Below are positions 53,325 to 62,358 of a stretch of 64,000 bases of DNA, in pieces; the first letter of the stretch is position 1; every line of letters begins with the position of its first letter. The translations under genes were made by a program, and so were the position numbers. Source of the stretch: JBEKCP01 sp049509515 (GTDB lineage: Bacteria > Planctomycetota > Planctomycetia > Pirellulales > Thermoguttaceae). Below the pieces are notes generated by a model. That model ran no database searches and was not told the origin of the DNA. It worked only from the letters and a program-made list of their open reading frames with translations. The stretch is taken from positions 1 to 64,000 of the forward strand of contig JBEKZV010000011.1 in the NCBI GenBank assembly GCA_049509515.1, in the 5' to 3' direction.

Positions 53325-53546
53325 TCAACGTGACGTTATGTACAATAACCATATCAGACCTGCCAGCACGAGCCCCGATATGGCGCAGCACAGGAGGGCG
53401 GAGCAGACTAACCGCCATCCTCTTATCCTACGCCCGTCTCTTGGCTCCCAATCGAGGTCATATCCGAATACCCCGAGAACAACTCGGAGTATTGGGCCTG
53501 CGAAAGCGTACAGAGCCATTACCAGCACTTCAAGGAGCCAGGACAT
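53325..53546 (-). CDS. Small membrane protein of unknown function
   Basis: 73 residues with two hydrophobic segments (about 5-27 and 48-70) separated by an Arg/Asp/Trp-rich loop (W-E-P-R-D-G-R-R-I-R-G-W). Ribosome site weak. It lies between nnrD and larB and is flanked by two inverted copies of repeat D. Not recognised as a family; it may be a real small protein or a chance frame. Confidence 0.55.
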   Translation of the reverse strand: MSWLLEVLVMALYAFAGPILRVVLGVFGYDLDWEPRDGRRIRGWRLVCSALLCCAISGLVLAGLIWLLYITSR

Positions 53547-53678
53547 CGGCGGTCTTCCCGTGAAGTGAGGGCGAACGGGGTGGCTGGGGGTCGGTAGTTC
53601 CTCCGCTGCGTCTTTGCGCCTTTGCGTGTTATACTCTCAGTTCCGGCCCGGTGCCGTTGCCGGGGTCTCAATCAATCT

Positions 53679-53699
53679 ACAATTTGCAATTTGCAATTC

Positions 53700-53713
<14 letters not shown>
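53679..53713. repeat. Iterated repeat, family D (copy 2)
   Basis: ACAATTTGCAATTTGCAATT then CTCAATTTGCAATC. Read on the minus strand it encodes the last three residues (I-A-N) and the TGA stop of LarB. Confidence 0.75.
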
Positions 53714-54518
<805 letters not shown>

Positions 54519-54689
54519 GCCTCCATCATAATCTCGGCGAGGGGAAAAAAGAACTACCCAGGGAGCCCGCGGACGCGGGCACCGCGTGCGACCATGCTGC
54601 GCATGGTACCCGGGTCGGGGGCTTTTTCACGGCCTACTTGCCTTTCTTCGGGGCAACTGGTCCAATAACACGTTTTGCGGAGGAGCACG

Positions 54690-55778
54690 ATGGATTACCA
54701 GGCACGCCGGGAGAAGCTTGCCCGCACGCTCGCCAAGCTCGACGCCGACGCGGTACTGGTGACTCATTTCCCCAATGTGACCTATTTGACCGGCTTTACC
54801 GGGGACGACAGTTTCCTCCTGCTCCACCGCGACGGCGAGGTAATGCTGAGCGACGGGCGGTACGTGACCCAACTCCAGGAGGAGTGCCCTGGGCTGGACC
54901 TCGCTATTCGCCGCCCCGGCGCGAGCATGAACCAGGCCATCGTCCGGGCGCTCCGCTCGGCCGGTGTCGGCCGGCTGGCCGTCGAGGGGGACTCCATGAC
55001 CGTCGGCCAGCGGGACCGGATCGCCGAAAAGATGCCCAACCTGCGGATGGGTGCGACCACGGGCCTGGTCGAGAAATTCCGGCAGGTGAAGGACAAGGAG
55101 GAGATTGCCGAGATCCGGCGGGCCATCTGGTATGCGGAGCGGGCCTTCGGGGCCATCCGGGCCACGTGGCGGCCGCAACAGACCGAGAAGGATCTGGCCG
55201 ACCAGCTCGACCACCAGTTCCGGCTCTTCGGCGCCCGCGGCGCCAGCTTCCCGCCGATCGTGGCCGCGGGGGCCCGGGCGGCCCTGCCGCACGCCACACC
55301 GACCCCGCAGACCCTCGACCGTTCGGAGCTCGTGCTCGTGGATTGGGGGGCCGAGGGCCGCCTATATAAGAGCGACTTGACCCGGATGTTGCTGACCGGT
55401 AGAATCTCCGCCAAACTTCGGCGTATCTACGGAGTTGTGCTCCGCGCTCAGACCCGGGCGATCGCTGCCATCCGGCCGGGGGTTACCGCCGCAGAGGTGG
55501 ACGGGGTTGCCCGCCGCGTCATTACCGAGGCCGGCTTCGGCCGCCGCTTCGGGCATGGTTTGGGGCACGGGCTTGGGCTGGAGGTCCATGAGGCCCCACG
55601 CCTGACGGCCAAGAACTCCACGGTGCTGCGGCCGGGCATGGTCATCACCGTCGAGCCCGGCATCTACCTGCCCGGCTGGGGCGGGGTGCGGCTCGAAGAC
55701 GACGTGCTCGTGACCCGCGGCGGCCGGGAGGTCCTCAGTACCGCCGCCAAAGAGCTTGAAGAGGTCGTTGTCGGGTGA
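54690..55778 (+). CDS. Xaa-Pro aminopeptidase / M24 family peptidase
   Basis: 362 residues. The ATG at 54690 has GGAGGAG seven bases upstream. N-terminal creatinase-like domain, then the M24 pita-bread domain with metal ligands in V-D-W-G-A, S-D-L-T-R, H-G-L-G-H-G-L-G-L, V-E-P-G-I-Y and L-E-D-D-V. It removes N-terminal residues preceding proline. A peptidase of this type directly upstream of accB-accC is a recurrent arrangement in bacteria; here repeat F separates them by about 210 bases. Confidence 0.92.
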   Translation: MDYQARREKLARTLAKLDADAVLVTHFPNVTYLTGFTGDDSFLLLHRDGEVMLSDGRYVTQLQEECPGLDLAIRRPGASMNQAIVRALRSAGVGRLAVEGDSMTVGQRDRIAEKMPNLRMGATTGLVEKFRQVKDKEEIAEIRRAIWYAERAFGAIRATWRPQQTEKDLADQLDHQFRLFGARGASFPPIVAAGARAALPHATPTPQTLDRSELVLVDWGAEGRLYKSDLTRMLLTGRISAKLRRIYGVVLRAQTRAIAAIRPGVTAAEVDGVARRVITEAGFGRRFGHGLGHGLGLEVHEAPRLTAKNSTVLRPGMVITVEPGIYLPGWGGVRLEDDVLVTRGGREVLSTAAKELEEVVVG

Positions 55779-55839
55779 ATCGAGAGAAGGCAAGACACAG
55801 GGCCTAGAGGTTGTGAATCCTGGCACGGTGTGAATCCTC

Positions 55840-55923
55840 GTAGGGTGGGTCGAGCGCAGCGAGCCCCACCACAAGCGGATCGAATTGCCATTGGTGGGGC
55901 TCGCTGCGCTTGACCCACCCTAC
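55840..55923. repeat. Dispersed repeat, family F (complete hairpin)
   Basis: The left arm (GTAGGGTGGGTCGAGCGCAG, 55840-55859, continuing into GCGAGCCCCACC) pairs with the right arm (GGTGGGGCTCGCTGCGC then TTGACCCACCCTAC, ending 55923). The arms are about 31 bases, nearly perfect. It lies in the leader of accB; the frame of accB is open back into the right arm, but the translation there is repeat. Confidence 0.85.
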
Positions 55924-55989
55924 ATGTTGTGGCCGGGGGCACCGAAAACGAAGGGCCCAAGCCCCAAACTTGCAGTTGCGAGGCGTGGC

Positions 55990-56463
55990 ATGTCCAGCCC
56001 AAGTCCGAATCAGGATATCTTCGACGTGCGGAGGATTCGCCGCCTGGTCGAGTTGATGAAGGAGCACGACCTGAACGAGCTCGACTTGCGGGAAGGCGAG
56101 AGGCGGATTCAGATTCGCCGCGGGTCGGAGCCGGTCGTCACGGCGGGAGCGCCGCCTCCGCAGGCGCCGGCGGGGGCCGCAGCCCCGGCCGTCGCGCCCC
56201 CCGCCGCGGAGGATGCGGCCATCGTCGTGATCAAGAGCCCGATGGTCGGCACGTTCTATACCGCCCCCGACCCCGACTCCACCCCCTTCGTCAAGGTGGG
56301 CGACCACGTCGGTCCGGAAACCACGGTCTGCATCGTCGAGGCGATGAAGGTCTTCAACCAGATTCCGGCCGAGGTGTCGGGCAAAGTCATAGCCGTGTTG
56401 GTGGAGAACGGCCAGTCGGTCGAGTTCGGCCAACCCCTCTTCAAGGTGGATGCCCGGGCGTGA
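55990..56463 (+). CDS. accB: Biotin carboxyl carrier protein of acetyl-CoA carboxylase
   Basis: 157 residues. The biotin attachment site is E-A-M-K-V-F in the C-terminal domain, with the usual N-terminal and Pro/Ala-rich linker (A-P-P-P-Q-A-P-A-G-A-A-A-P-A). It carries the carboxyl group for malonyl-CoA formation in fatty acid synthesis. The ATG at 55990 was preferred to upstream codons translated from repeat F. The stop overlaps the accC start by one base (TGATG). Confidence 0.95.
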   Translation: MSSPSPNQDIFDVRRIRRLVELMKEHDLNELDLREGERRIQIRRGSEPVVTAGAPPPQAPAGAAAPAVAPPAAEDAAIVVIKSPMVGTFYTAPDPDSTPFVKVGDHVGPETTVCIVEAMKVFNQIPAEVSGKVIAVLVENGQSVEFGQPLFKVDARA

Positions 56464-57806
56464 TGTTCAAGCGCATTCTCGTTGCCAACCGGGGCGAGAT
56501 CGCCCTGCGGATCCTGCGTGCCTGCCGCGAGTTGGGCATCGAGACGGTGGCCGTCTTCAGCGAGGCCGACCGCGGGGCCGCGTACCTCGAATTGGCCGAC
56601 GAGGCGTATTGCATCGGGCCGCCCAAGGCCACCGACAGTTACCTGAAAATCGACCGCATCATCAGCGCCGCCGAGATCGGCAACGTGCAGGCGATCCATC
56701 CGGGCTACGGCTTCCTGGCCGAGAACCCGCACTTCGCCGACGTGTGCCGCAGTTGCGACATCGAGTTCATCGGCCCCTCGCAGGAGGCGATGGCCCTGCT
56801 GGGCGACAAGAATGCCGCCCGGCGGATCGCCCGCGCGTCCGACGTCCCCACCGTCCCCGGCAGCGACGGCTTGATCGACTCCGAGGCCCAGGCGGTGCAG
56901 TTGGCCCGCGAGCTGGGGTTCCCCGTGTTGATCAAGGCCTCGGCGGGAGGCGGGGGGCGGGGGATGCGGGTAGCGGTCAACGAGCTGGCGTTGCGCTCCG
57001 CCTTGGAGCAGGCGCAGGCCGAGGCCCAGGCCGCCTTCGGCAATCCGGAAGTCTACCTCGAGAAGTACGTCGAGCATCCCCGCCACGTCGAGGTGCAGGT
57101 CCTCGGCGACCTGGCGGGCAACGTGGTGCACCTCTGGGAACGCGACTGCACGATGCAGCGCCGGCACCAGAAGCTGCTGGAGGAGAGCCCGGCGTCGCAG
57201 CTCGACCCCGCCACGCGGACCGCCGTCTGCGACGCGGCCGTCCGCCTGGTCAAGGCCGCCAAGTACCACAGTGCGGGCACGGTCGAGTTCATCGTGGATC
57301 GGCAGGGGCGGTACTACTTCATCGAGATGAATGCCCGCATCCAGGTCGAGCACCCCGTCACCGAGATGCGGACCGGCATCGACTTGATCAAGGCGCAGAT
57401 TCGCGTGGCGGCGGGCCAGGAGCTGCCCTTCCGGCAGGAAGACATCCCGCAGAACGGGGCGGCCATCGAGTGCCGCATCAACGCCGAAGACCCGGACAAG
57501 GGTTTCCGGCCGACGCCCGGCCGGATCACGCGCATCCATCCCCCCGGCGGCTTCGGCGTCCGTTTCGACTCGCACGTCCACGTCGGCTACACCGTCTCGT
57601 CCTACTACGACTCGCTGATCGGCAAGCTGATCGTGCACCAGCCGACCCGCGGGGAGGCGATCGCCGCCATGCGGTGCGCCCTGGCCGAGCTGCGGATCGA
57701 GGGCATCCGCACCACGGTGCCGCTGCACCAGAAAATCCTCAGCCACCCCGCCTTCCAGGAGGCCCGCGTGGACACCACCTTCATCGAGCGGACCTGGAGC
57801 AGTTGA
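56463..57806 (+). CDS. accC: Biotin carboxylase subunit of acetyl-CoA carboxylase
   Basis: 447 residues, full length. N-terminal M-F-K-R-I-L-V-A-N-R-G-E-I-A; Gly-rich ATP-grasp loop A-S-A-G-G-G-G-R-G-M; catalytic and bicarbonate residues in H-P-R-H-V-E-V-Q, E-R-D-C-T-M-Q-R-R-H-Q-K, and E-M-N-A-R-I-Q-V-E-H. It carboxylates biotin on AccB using ATP and bicarbonate. The carboxyltransferase genes (accA, accD) are not in the window. Translationally coupled to accB. Confidence 0.97.
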   Translation: MFKRILVANRGEIALRILRACRELGIETVAVFSEADRGAAYLELADEAYCIGPPKATDSYLKIDRIISAAEIGNVQAIHPGYGFLAENPHFADVCRSCDIEFIGPSQEAMALLGDKNAARRIARASDVPTVPGSDGLIDSEAQAVQLARELGFPVLIKASAGGGGRGMRVAVNELALRSALEQAQAEAQAAFGNPEVYLEKYVEHPRHVEVQVLGDLAGNVVHLWERDCTMQRRHQKLLEESPASQLDPATRTAVCDAAVRLVKAAKYHSAGTVEFIVDRQGRYYFIEMNARIQVEHPVTEMRTGIDLIKAQIRVAAGQELPFRQEDIPQNGAAIECRINAEDPDKGFRPTPGRITRIHPPGGFGVRFDSHVHVGYTVSSYYDSLIGKLIVHQPTRGEAIAAMRCALAELRIEGIRTTVPLHQKILSHPAFQEARVDTTFIERTWSS

Positions 57807-57875
57807 GCAAATCAAGAATTGCAAATTGAAATCCGCCACTAGTCACCAGCCACCCGTCACTAGCCGGAGTTTTCC

Positions 57876-59189
57876 ATGACCAGCACGCTTTCCAGGCCGC
57901 CCATGATGGAATCGAGCATTCGCCGGGCGGCGATCCTGTTTGCCGGCGGTCCTGCGCCGGCGGCCAACGCGGTCATTTCCACCGCCGCCGTCTCCTTCCT
58001 GCGCAACAACATCGAGGTGCTGGGGATCCTCCACGGCTATTCGCACCTGGTCGAGTTCGGGCCGGACCACCCCCTGGTCGAGGGCCGCGACTACGTCAAC
58101 ATCACCCACAAGACGCTCAAGCGGTCGCGCAACAGTCAGGGGGTGCTGATCGGCACGGCGCGGACCAACCCGGGCAAGGAGATCTCGGAGCCGGCCCACC
58201 TCCGCGACCCGAAGCGGGCCGCCGGCCTGCGCACCACCTACGACGCCCTGTGCTCGCTGGGGGTCGACGCCCTGATCTCCATCGGCGGCGACGACACGCT
58301 CAAGACCGCCAACAAGCTGAAGCTGTTCCAGGAGCAGCTCCCGCCGGGCAGCCGCCGCATCCCCGTGGTCCACCTGCCCAAGACGATCGACAACGACTAC
58401 ATGGGCATCGACTTCACCTTCGGCTACTTCACGGCCGTCGAGTTCCTGGCCGCCGAGATCCGCAACCTCCTGGCCGACGGCGAGGCGAACCGCGCCTATT
58501 TCATGGCCGAGTGCATGGGCCGCAGCGCCGGCTGGCTGGCCTACGGCGTAGCCATCGCCGGCGAGGCCAGCCTGGTGATCAGCGTCGAGGACATCACCGG
58601 CAAGTACGAAACCACCGAGGAGAGCAGCAACCCCAAGACCGGCCGCAAGGAGATCCGCCGCGTCATGGACCTCCAGGAAGTGGTCAAGCGCGTCGTCGCC
58701 ACGATGCGCGTCCGCGAGGAGGCCGAGGGCAAGGAGTTCGGCGTGATCGTCCTGGCCGAGGGCCTGGCCGAGCTCTTGCCACACGAGCACATCGAGGGCG
58801 TGCCGCGCGACGAGCACGGGCACATCGCCATCGCCAAGCTCGACCTGAGCCGGCTGTTCGCCGACCTCGTGGCCGCCGAATACTCCCGCCAGACCGGCAA
58901 GAAGCGGAAGATCACCCCCATCAAGCTGGGCTACGAGAGCCGCTGCTCCCGCCCGCAGGCCTTCGACGTCATGCTCGGCAGCCAACTCGGCGTGGGCGCC
59001 TACCGGGCCCTGGTCGAAAAACGGCTCGACGGCGTGATGGTCTCCGTCTCCGGGCAACTCGAGGTGAACTACGTGCCCTTCAACCAACTGGTCGATCCGG
59101 CCACGCTGGTGACGGTGGTCCGCTACATCGAGCCCGGCAGCGACTTCCACCGCCTTGCCCGCTTCCTGGAAACCTACGTCAACGACTAG
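57876..59189 (+). CDS. pfp: Diphosphate-dependent 6-phosphofructokinase
   Basis: 437 residues. Interconverts fructose 6-phosphate and fructose 1,6-bisphosphate with pyrophosphate. The G-G-D-D-T motif with the extra Asp, where ATP-dependent enzymes have G-G-D-G-S, and P-K-T-I-D-N-D identify the PPi type. E-C-M-G-R-S-A-G-W and L-G-Y-E-S-R-C-S-R-P follow. GGAG precedes the ATG. Separated from accC by a short gap with repeat-like A-T-rich and CCACTAGTCACC-type sequence. Glycolysis in Planctomycetota often uses this reversible enzyme. Confidence 0.95.
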   Translation: MTSTLSRPPMMESSIRRAAILFAGGPAPAANAVISTAAVSFLRNNIEVLGILHGYSHLVEFGPDHPLVEGRDYVNITHKTLKRSRNSQGVLIGTARTNPGKEISEPAHLRDPKRAAGLRTTYDALCSLGVDALISIGGDDTLKTANKLKLFQEQLPPGSRRIPVVHLPKTIDNDYMGIDFTFGYFTAVEFLAAEIRNLLADGEANRAYFMAECMGRSAGWLAYGVAIAGEASLVISVEDITGKYETTEESSNPKTGRKEIRRVMDLQEVVKRVVATMRVREEAEGKEFGVIVLAEGLAELLPHEHIEGVPRDEHGHIAIAKLDLSRLFADLVAAEYSRQTGKKRKITPIKLGYESRCSRPQAFDVMLGSQLGVGAYRALVEKRLDGVMVSVSGQLEVNYVPFNQLVDPATLVTVVRYIEPGSDFHRLARFLETYVND

Positions 59190-59289
59190 CGCGAAGGATA
59201 AAGGACGAAGGCACCGGATGAGGGCCGCTTGCGGCTTCGCAGCCCTCCGCCTTCATCCTTCCGTCCCTTCACCTTGCTCCTTGCTCCTT
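59190..59289. repeat. Degenerate iterated inverted repeat, family B (copy 3)
   Basis: AAGGATAAAGGACGAAGG-type units (59192-59213) and complementary CTTCATCCTTCC / CTTGCTCC-type units (59252-59289), separated by a short GC-rich palindrome. It fills the gap between the convergent pfp and cyclophilin genes, where it could act as a bidirectional terminator; the right arm reaches the cyclophilin stop. Confidence 0.7.
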
Positions 59290-59869
59290 ATGGAAGCTGC
59301 CCGCAGTCCTTGATCACCAGCTTGGCGCTGGGCTGCCCGTCCTCGCTCCCGAAGCCCTCGACCTTCCGCACCACGTCCATTCCCTGGACGACCGAGCCGA
59401 AGACCACGTGCTTGCCGTCCAGCCAGGGCGTTTTCGCGGTGCAGATGAAGAACTGCGAGCCGTTGGTGTTGGGGCCGGCGTTGGCCATGCTCAGGATGCC
59501 CGGCCCGGTGTGCCGCAGCGTGAAGTTCTCGTCGGCGAACTTCTCGCCGTAGATCGACTTGCCGCCCGTCCCGTTATGCCGCGTGAAGTCGCCCCCCTGG
59601 CACATGAACCGCGGAATGACGCGGTGGAAGGTGGAGCCCTTGAAGCCGAAGCCCTTCTCCCCCGTGCACAGGGCGCGGAAGTTCTCCGCCGTCTTGGGCA
59701 CCACGTCCGAGCGGAGCTCGATCACGATCCGCCCCAGCGGTTTCCCGTCCGCGGTCACGTCGAAAAAACACCGTGGCAGCTTGTCTTCGGCCGCGGCCAT
59801 GAGGGATCCTCCCAGGACAAGGGTGAAAGTGGCCAGTAAAGACGCAAGCAACGCCCTGCGCGACATCAT
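59288..59869 (-). CDS. Exported cyclophilin-type peptidyl-prolyl isomerase
   Basis: 193 residues. Two ATG codons at 59869 and 59866 follow GGAGGG; the signal peptide ends near A-A-A-E at about 28. The cyclophilin core has F-H-R-V-I-P-R-F-M-C-Q-G-G-D-F, then G-P-G-I-L-S-M-A-N-A-G-P-N-T-N-G-S-Q-F-F, then W-L-D-G-K-H-V-V-F-G, all the usual active-site residues. It accelerates folding of exported proteins. Alone, divergent in orientation from pfp. Confidence 0.93.
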   Translation of the reverse strand: MMSRRALLASLLATFTLVLGGSLMAAAEDKLPRCFFDVTADGKPLGRIVIELRSDVVPKTAENFRALCTGEKGFGFKGSTFHRVIPRFMCQGGDFTRHNGTGGKSIYGEKFADENFTLRHTGPGILSMANAGPNTNGSQFFICTAKTPWLDGKHVVFGSVVQGMDVVRKVEGFGSEDGQPSAKLVIKDCGQLP

Positions 59870-59984
59870 AAGCAACCCTCCAGTTCAATGCCAGTTCGCT
59901 CGACCAATCGCCGCCGAGGCGCACAAGTCCCACATTTAGCACGTCCTTGTGCGTTTGTCAAGGATACCGTGCGGGATTCAGGTC

Positions 59985-60464
59985 CTAGAATGCCTTGTGG
60001 CCGAGTGTCCTGGCCTGATCGAAATCCCCCTGCGCCCTGCCGTAGTCGCCCTTCTTCTGGTAGGCAATGCCCCGGTTGTAATACGCCCCGGCGTCCCGCG
60101 GGTTCAGCCGGATGGCCTCGCTGAAGTCGGCAATCGCCTTGTCGTGCTCGCCCAGTTTGTCGTAGGCGAAGCCCCGATTGTAATACGCCCCCGTCAACTT
60201 CGGGTCCAGCCGGATGGCCTCGCTGAAGTCGGCCATCGCCTTGTCGATGTCGCCCTTCTGCCGGTAGGCCACGCCCCGGTTGCAATACGCTTCGGCATAC
60301 TTCGGGTTCATCCGGATGGCCTCGGTGTACTGGGCGATCGCCTTGTCGGCATCGCCCTTCCGATACGCCGAATAGCCCCCCTCGAACACCTCCTGCGCAT
60401 TCTTTGCGCAGCCGCCCACCAGCAACAAACCGAAAGCCAGGATGCAGAACCTGCTTCGTTTCAT
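59985..60464 (-). CDS. TPR-repeat lipoprotein
   Basis: 159 residues. The lipobox L-V-G-G-C puts the lipidated Cys at 19. About three to four TPR units follow, with repeated A-x-x-Y-T/F-x-E-A-I-R-x-N/D-P and A-Y-Y-N-R-G-F/I-A-Y. A protein-interaction scaffold anchored in a membrane, commonly with partners in envelope assembly; none can be named here. AAGGGAG lies seven bases before the ATG at 60464. Confidence 0.9.
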   Translation of the reverse strand: MKRSRFCILAFGLLLVGGCAKNAQEVFEGGYSAYRKGDADKAIAQYTEAIRMNPKYAEAYCNRGVAYRQKGDIDKAMADFSEAIRLDPKLTGAYYNRGFAYDKLGEHDKAIADFSEAIRLNPRDAGAYYNRGIAYQKKGDYGRAQGDFDQARTLGHKAF

Positions 60465-60543
60465 GGAACGCTCCCTTCCTTGGCTTGCCGGCTGTTGCCC
60501 GCGCCCCGGCACGGCGTCAGAAACCGCTTTCACAAGCTCCGCG

Positions 60544-62238
60544 CTAAAGAGTATGTTTTCCGCCTTGCTGTGCAGAGGTCGCTGCGGGGTGCGTGGCCAA
60601 GGCGTGCCCGCTCTTCGTGGCCGGGACGGAAGCATAGTTGAGCCCCGCATCTCCGATCGCCCACAGATAGCGCTGTGAAGCGACGAACAGCGTCCCGTCG
60701 GCAACCACCGGCATGGACCTGATCGGCGAGCCCAGCCGGATCGTGGCAAGAACCTGGGGGTGCTTGCCGGCCGCCAACACCCACAAGCCCTTGGCGGTCC
60801 CGACGAAAACCTTCCCGTCGACAACCAGCGTGGAAGTCCAGATGTCGGACTTGCAGTCATAGACCCAGTAGCATTGTCCGGTTTCCGCATCGAGGCAATG
60901 GACCCGGCCGGGCATGTCCGCCGCATACACCAGCCCGCCGGCGACCGAGACCGACGACAGGCTCCGGTCGATCTTGTCATAGGACCAGATCTTGCCGCCG
61001 CCGGCGATGTCCCCGGCCTTGGCGGCATCGATGCACGTGAGCAAACCGCGGCCCCGGCCGTGTTGCGGGTCCTGGCCGATCGCCACGTAAACGCGGTTCT
61101 TGTAGAACGCAGGCGTGCCGATGATCTCGCAGGGCGACGCGCACCGGCCGTCGTCCAGATTTCCGCGATCTTCGCGCTTGTCGCCGCTCCAGTAATCGAC
61201 GGGTTTGCCGTATTTGTCAAGACGATACGGGGCGGTGCAGTCGTAGGACCAGAGCTTATGCAGAAATCCCCGGCTGCCGGCGGCCGCCGTCACCGCGTCG
61301 AACGCGTAACACACGCCGTCGCCGCCGCCGAAGAACACCAGCGGCCGGCCGCCGACCCGTCCCAGCGAAGGCGAGGACCACTGGCCGTGAAACGTGCGGG
61401 CGCCGATCCCTTCATTGTCCGCGGCCAAGAGCCGCCCGGTTCGCTTGTCCAAGGCGATCAGGCTGGGCGCCCCGGGAAAGGGCGGTTTCTTGTGGTCGAC
61501 ACCGTTTGCCGTCCCAACGTACACCACGTCGTCGTGGACGAGCACGGAACTCGCGGCGGCGTCATGGGGAAAGACCGGCAAGGCCGTCATGTCGAACCGC
61601 CAAATGATGTCGGCGTCCTGGGGCCCCGGCTCGACCGGCGGATGTCCGGCCGGAACCCAGTAATGCCGCTCATCGGTGAACGGACCGTCGTTTCCGTTGG
61701 CCATCCCCTGTGCGTCAAGGCACAGGACTTCGTCGCGGTTGGTGACCACGTACACGCGGTCTCCGTCGACCGCCGGGGACGAACAGATCCCCAGTCCCAT
61801 GGCGTCGAAGTCCACGCTCTTGTGGCCCGTGGTCAGGCGCGGAACCACGAGCCGCCACACGAGCCGGCCGGTCGCTTCGTCCAGGCACAGGAGCACGCCG
61901 CCGCCGGTCCGCTCGAAGCGCGGATCGGCAAGCGTGCTGTCGCTGGTGCCAATGAAGACCCTGCCGCCGGCGACGGCCGGGCTGGAATAGGTTTCATTGC
62001 CGAGCTTGGCAACCCAGCGGACGTTCCTCGTGGTTCGCAGATCGATCCCCGAGCCGTCCGAGGCTTTCTTCCCCGGCTCGAAAACTGCCGGAATCCCGCG
62101 CTCGTCGGAGGACATGTTCCGCATGTCCGTGCCGCCCCACTGCGACCAGTCTGTGGCACTTGCCGCGGCCGCCCATCCCAGCAGCGGAATCACAAGAGAG
62201 AAAAACGCTTTCAGTCGCATTTCAACCGGCCTCGCCAC
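60544..62238 (-). CDS. Exported PQQ-like beta-propeller protein
   Basis: 564 residues from a GTG at 62238 with AGGAG about six bases upstream; the ATG at 62220 is the alternative. Signal peptide ends near A-S-A-T at about 29. It is longer than the other three members and its opening is diverged (D-W-S-Q-W-G-G-T). Blades show L-C-L-D-E-A-T-G-R-L-V-W-R, L-D-K-R-T-G-R-L and C-L-D-A-E-T-G-Q-C-Y-W. It lies 79 bases after the TPR lipoprotein gene on the same strand, though the order places it upstream in transcription. Confidence 0.88.
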   Translation of the reverse strand: MARPVEMRLKAFFSLVIPLLGWAAAASATDWSQWGGTDMRNMSSDERGIPAVFEPGKKASDGSGIDLRTTRNVRWVAKLGNETYSSPAVAGGRVFIGTSDSTLADPRFERTGGGVLLCLDEATGRLVWRLVVPRLTTGHKSVDFDAMGLGICSSPAVDGDRVYVVTNRDEVLCLDAQGMANGNDGPFTDERHYWVPAGHPPVEPGPQDADIIWRFDMTALPVFPHDAAASSVLVHDDVVYVGTANGVDHKKPPFPGAPSLIALDKRTGRLLAADNEGIGARTFHGQWSSPSLGRVGGRPLVFFGGGDGVCYAFDAVTAAAGSRGFLHKLWSYDCTAPYRLDKYGKPVDYWSGDKREDRGNLDDGRCASPCEIIGTPAFYKNRVYVAIGQDPQHGRGRGLLTCIDAAKAGDIAGGGKIWSYDKIDRSLSSVSVAGGLVYAADMPGRVHCLDAETGQCYWVYDCKSDIWTSTLVVDGKVFVGTAKGLWVLAAGKHPQVLATIRLGSPIRSMPVVADGTLFVASQRYLWAIGDAGLNYASVPATKSGHALATHPAATSAQQGGKHTL

Positions 62239-62358
62239 CGCTCGCTCCTATTCAGTATCGGCGTAAGGATGCGAGAAACAAGCACCGTAATCTGCAAATG
62301 AAGATCGTTTTCTGCGGGCCCCGGCGGGTGGAGCGCAACCACGCGAGGAGCGGGCGTC

